Part shown: piece after piece, positions 13,278 through 15,094 of the stretch | How the letters are laid out: each line of letters starts with the position of its first letter | How positions within the stretch are numbered: position 1 is the first letter of the stretch | Source of the DNA: an uncultured Pseudomonadales bacterium | GTDB taxonomy: Bacteria; Pseudomonadota; Gammaproteobacteria; Pseudomonadales; Pseudohongiellaceae | DNA: 15,094 nucleotides | Direction of reading: 5' to 3' | Assembly: GCA_938082955.1 (NCBI GenBank) | Contig: CALKDE010000130.1 | Coordinates: 1-15,094, forward strand | Translations under genes and position numbers: made by a program | Notes under the pieces: model-generated | The model's database searches: none | Told to the model about the DNA's origin: nothing | Seen by the model: the letters and a program-made list of their open reading frames with translations, nothing else

Positions 13278-14096
13278 CTAAAAGAAATGCTTAACCTTCT
13301 CCTTATAAGAACGGCTCATCTTCAATGAGGAACCACAGCTGAGGGTTAGATGAAATTCTCCGTTTATATGAGATGAAACTTTCTCAACCCTACGCAGATT
13401 AACAATCGTCGACCTATGCACTCTTTGAAATACTGAAGGATCGAGCTTCGACTCTAATTCCTTCATCGTCGTGCGCATGATATGCGTCGCGCCATCGACG
13501 TGTACGCACATGTAGTCGCCCGCCGCATCCACCCAGTCTATATCCTTGATTGGCACAAAGGTAATTGAAGAACCATCCTTGATGGCTAGGCGGTCGGCGT
13601 GTTCTGTCGACTGATCTTCAGCGTCGAGCAATTCGCCGATAGCGGCCGGCGACTTACCGGTAAGACTTACCAATAAATTCAAGAGTCGCTGCTTCTCGCT
13701 CGCGGCGCCGACCTGTGATTTATGCTGCCATGCCTTGTCTATTGCCTCTGCCAAGCGCTCATTTTCTACTGGCTTTAGAAGATAATCGATAGCGTGAACC
13801 TTGAAGGCATTGACCGCGAAAGAGTCATAGGCGGTTACAAAGATGATCATTGGCAAGATATCGGACTGAATTTCTCGAATCATGTCGACACCGTTCTTAC
13901 CCGGCATCTGAATGTCGAGAAACACCAAATCTGGCTCTATCTCGGCTATCGCCTTCAGCGCCTCGGATGCATTCGCGCAACTCTTAACGATCTCCACCTT
14001 ATCGAATTCGCTAAGGCGCATCTCCAAGCCCTGCCTTGCCAGTGCTTCGTCATCGACGATAATCGCCTGTAGTTTATTCGAATCATTGTCTGTCAT
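13278..14096 (-). CDS. LytTR-family response regulator (LytR/AlgR type)
   Basis: The 272-residue product has a receiver domain (about 9-125) with the acidic pair in IIVDDEALARQG, the phospho-acceptor Asp61 in VFLDIQMPGKNGVDM, Thr88 in FVTAYDSFAVNAF and Lys108 in DYLLKPVENERL. A linker leads to a LytTR DNA-binding domain in the last 100 residues (RLAIKDGSSITFVPIKDIDW, ending VFQRVHRSTIVNLRRVEKVS and MSRSYKEKVKHFF). Such regulators bind direct repeats and act as dimers. The gene overlaps the end of the kinase gene by 14 bases, so the pair is translationally coupled and almost certainly cognate. The target genes are not indicated by the neighbours. Family assignment is secure. Confidence 0.94.
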   Translation of the reverse strand: MTDNDSNKLQAIIVDDEALARQGLEMRLSEFDKVEIVKSCANASEALKAIAEIEPDLVFLDIQMPGKNGVDMIREIQSDILPMIIFVTAYDSFAVNAFKVHAIDYLLKPVENERLAEAIDKAWQHKSQVGAASEKQRLLNLLVSLTGKSPAAIGELLDAEDQSTEHADRLAIKDGSSITFVPIKDIDWVDAAGDYMCVHVDGATHIMRTTMKELESKLDPSVFQRVHRSTIVNLRRVEKVSSHINGEFHLTLSCGSSLKMSRSYKEKVKHFF

Positions 14097-15094
14097 AGGG
14101 AATCTCTACCGTTACGATTAGCCCACCAGAATCGGCATTGCTAAATTTTAATTTATGCTTGATGGAATAAATCCCTTGTAGCCGATTTCTAATATTACTA
14201 ATTCCTACGCCCTGAGAGAATACCGAGCCATCGTTTTCGCCATTCAGCTCCGGCACGCCAGGGCCATCGTCTGCAACCTGCAACACGAGAGTCTCTGCTT
14301 TGATTTGAGCACTAATTCGAATTGTTCCCCCAGTTTCCGATTGCGAGACTGCATATTTGATCGAATTCTCGATCAGCGGTTGCAGCAACATGGTTGGCAC
14401 CATCGCAAGCTCCGCCTTCGTTTCAATATCTAGTTCGATACGCAGGCGCTCGGCGAAACGTACCTTTTCGATATCCAGGTACAACTTAGATGTCTCCAGC
14501 TCATGCGCAAGACTCACCTTATCCAAGGGCGAGTGATCAAGAGAGTAACGCAGGAACTTACTCAACTTAGTCAGCATCTCATTCGCCCGATCATTTGCCG
14601 ACGCCAGAACCAAAGTTGAAATGGCGTTGAGCGTGTTAAAAAGGAAATGTGGGTTGAGCTGATATCGCAGCATCAATAACTGCGCTTCATGCGCTAGAGA
14701 TTCAGAGCGCAAGCTTTTCTCTTTCTCCGCCTGAAATAGCTGATAGTACTTAATAATGAAGTACAGCCCACTCCACAGAAGAATCAGTGGGTAAGAGCTA
14801 AAGAACAGATTGTCGAATAGATCCTCAGTACTCATATCGCGAAGACTAGGCACCTCGCCGAAGGGAATGAAGGATATGTAGTTTCGAATCGGCTGCCAAA
14901 TCAAAGCGATCCCGAAAGAACCGAACCAAGTCACTAAGAAACGCACGATAAATCCGCGCTCCCAGACCAGCTTATATAATGTTCGCAGGCCCGCCGTCAG
15001 TAACATTGCCGTAACGGCGCTAACACTCGAGACAAGAGCCCGAGAAAAGAGATATTCAGGTGGCACGAAGATGATGTCGCGCAGCAACAGCATC
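14083..15094 (-). CDS. LytS/YehU-type sensor histidine kinase (5' end probably outside window)
   Basis: This is a membrane sensor kinase paired with the overlapping LytTR regulator. The visible 336 residues contain hydrophobic spans near 17-35, 50-66 and 100-115 and a short linker helix (FQAEKEKSLRSESLAHEAQL). The His_kinase domain follows with LMLRYQLNPHFLFNTLNAIS, putting the phospho-accepting His at visible residue 149. The ATPase domain has an N-box PLIENSIKYAVSQ and a G-box VADDGPGVP, with GVGISNIRNRL after. An ATG lies at the very edge (15093), but the protein begins inside what looks like the membrane region, so I expect the true start further upstream. No periplasmic sensing domain is visible, typical of kinases that sense through the membrane segments themselves. 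The signal is unknown. Confidence 0.9.
   Translation of the reverse strand, partial: MLLLRDIIFVPPEYLFSRALVSSVSAVTAMLLTAGLRTLYKLVWERGFIVRFLVTWFGSFGIALIWQPIRNYISFIPFGEVPSLRDMSTEDLFDNLFFSSYPLILLWSGLYFIIKYYQLFQAEKEKSLRSESLAHEAQLLMLRYQLNPHFLFNTLNAISTLVLASANDRANEMLTKLSKFLRYSLDHSPLDKVSLAHELETSKLYLDIEKVRFAERLRIELDIETKAELAMVPTMLLQPLIENSIKYAVSQSETGGTIRISAQIKAETLVLQVADDGPGVPELNGENDGSVFSQGVGISNIRNRLQGIYSIKHKLKFSNADSGGLIVTVEIPYDRQ

Overview
The window reads as the chromosome of a gammaproteobacterium, probably a free-living marine or aquatic one. The reasons are the iscR-iscS...iscX-ndk-rlmN gene order, IscS and IscR proteins that match E. coli in length and residue numbering, a long-form LeuA, and a YciV-type PHP phosphatase. 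This lineage call is an inference from gene content. There is no rRNA, tRNA, phage, IS element or CRISPR array. Apart from one decayed stretch, the DNA is densely coding core and light-accessory sequence.

Positions 1-3580 (minus strand) hold an Fe-S/tRNA-modification block in the order iscR, iscS, iscX-like, ndk, rlmN (cut by the window edge). The scaffold and chaperone genes that normally lie between iscS and iscX (iscU, iscA, hscB, hscA, fdx) are absent: iscS ends 11 bases before the iscX-like frame starts. The iscR promoter carries a near-consensus type 1 IscR site inside a good sigma-70 promoter, so feedback control appears kept although the scaffold genes are gone from this locus.

Positions 3580-4551 are a decaying zone. 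A DinB-superfamily gene is broken by a one-base frameshift that falls inside a perfect 17+2+17 palindrome. About 350 bases beyond it contain no recognisable gene.

Positions 4552-6944 hold a PHP-family phosphatase (rnm/yciV), a convergent two-zinc-finger protein whose terminator lies inside the end of the rnm coding sequence, and a secreted protein with MORN-like YYPDG/YFPNG repeats.

Positions 6973-9927 (minus) hold a secreted rhodanese, then a tight operon of ECF sigma factor, membrane anti-sigma factor and secreted coiled-coil protein with a poly-serine tract.

Positions 10170-13261 hold leuA (minus), divergent from an Lrp/AsnC-family regulator with a palindrome in its promoter, followed by a DsbA-fold 2-hydroxychromene-2-carboxylate isomerase-like protein. 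Positions 13278-15094 (minus) hold a LytTR response regulator and its 5'-truncated LytS-type histidine kinase.

No clearly new multi-gene system is visible. The strongest leads are the collapsed isc operon with a rearranged iscX, the palindrome-linked frameshift, and the ECF operon's secreted third gene.
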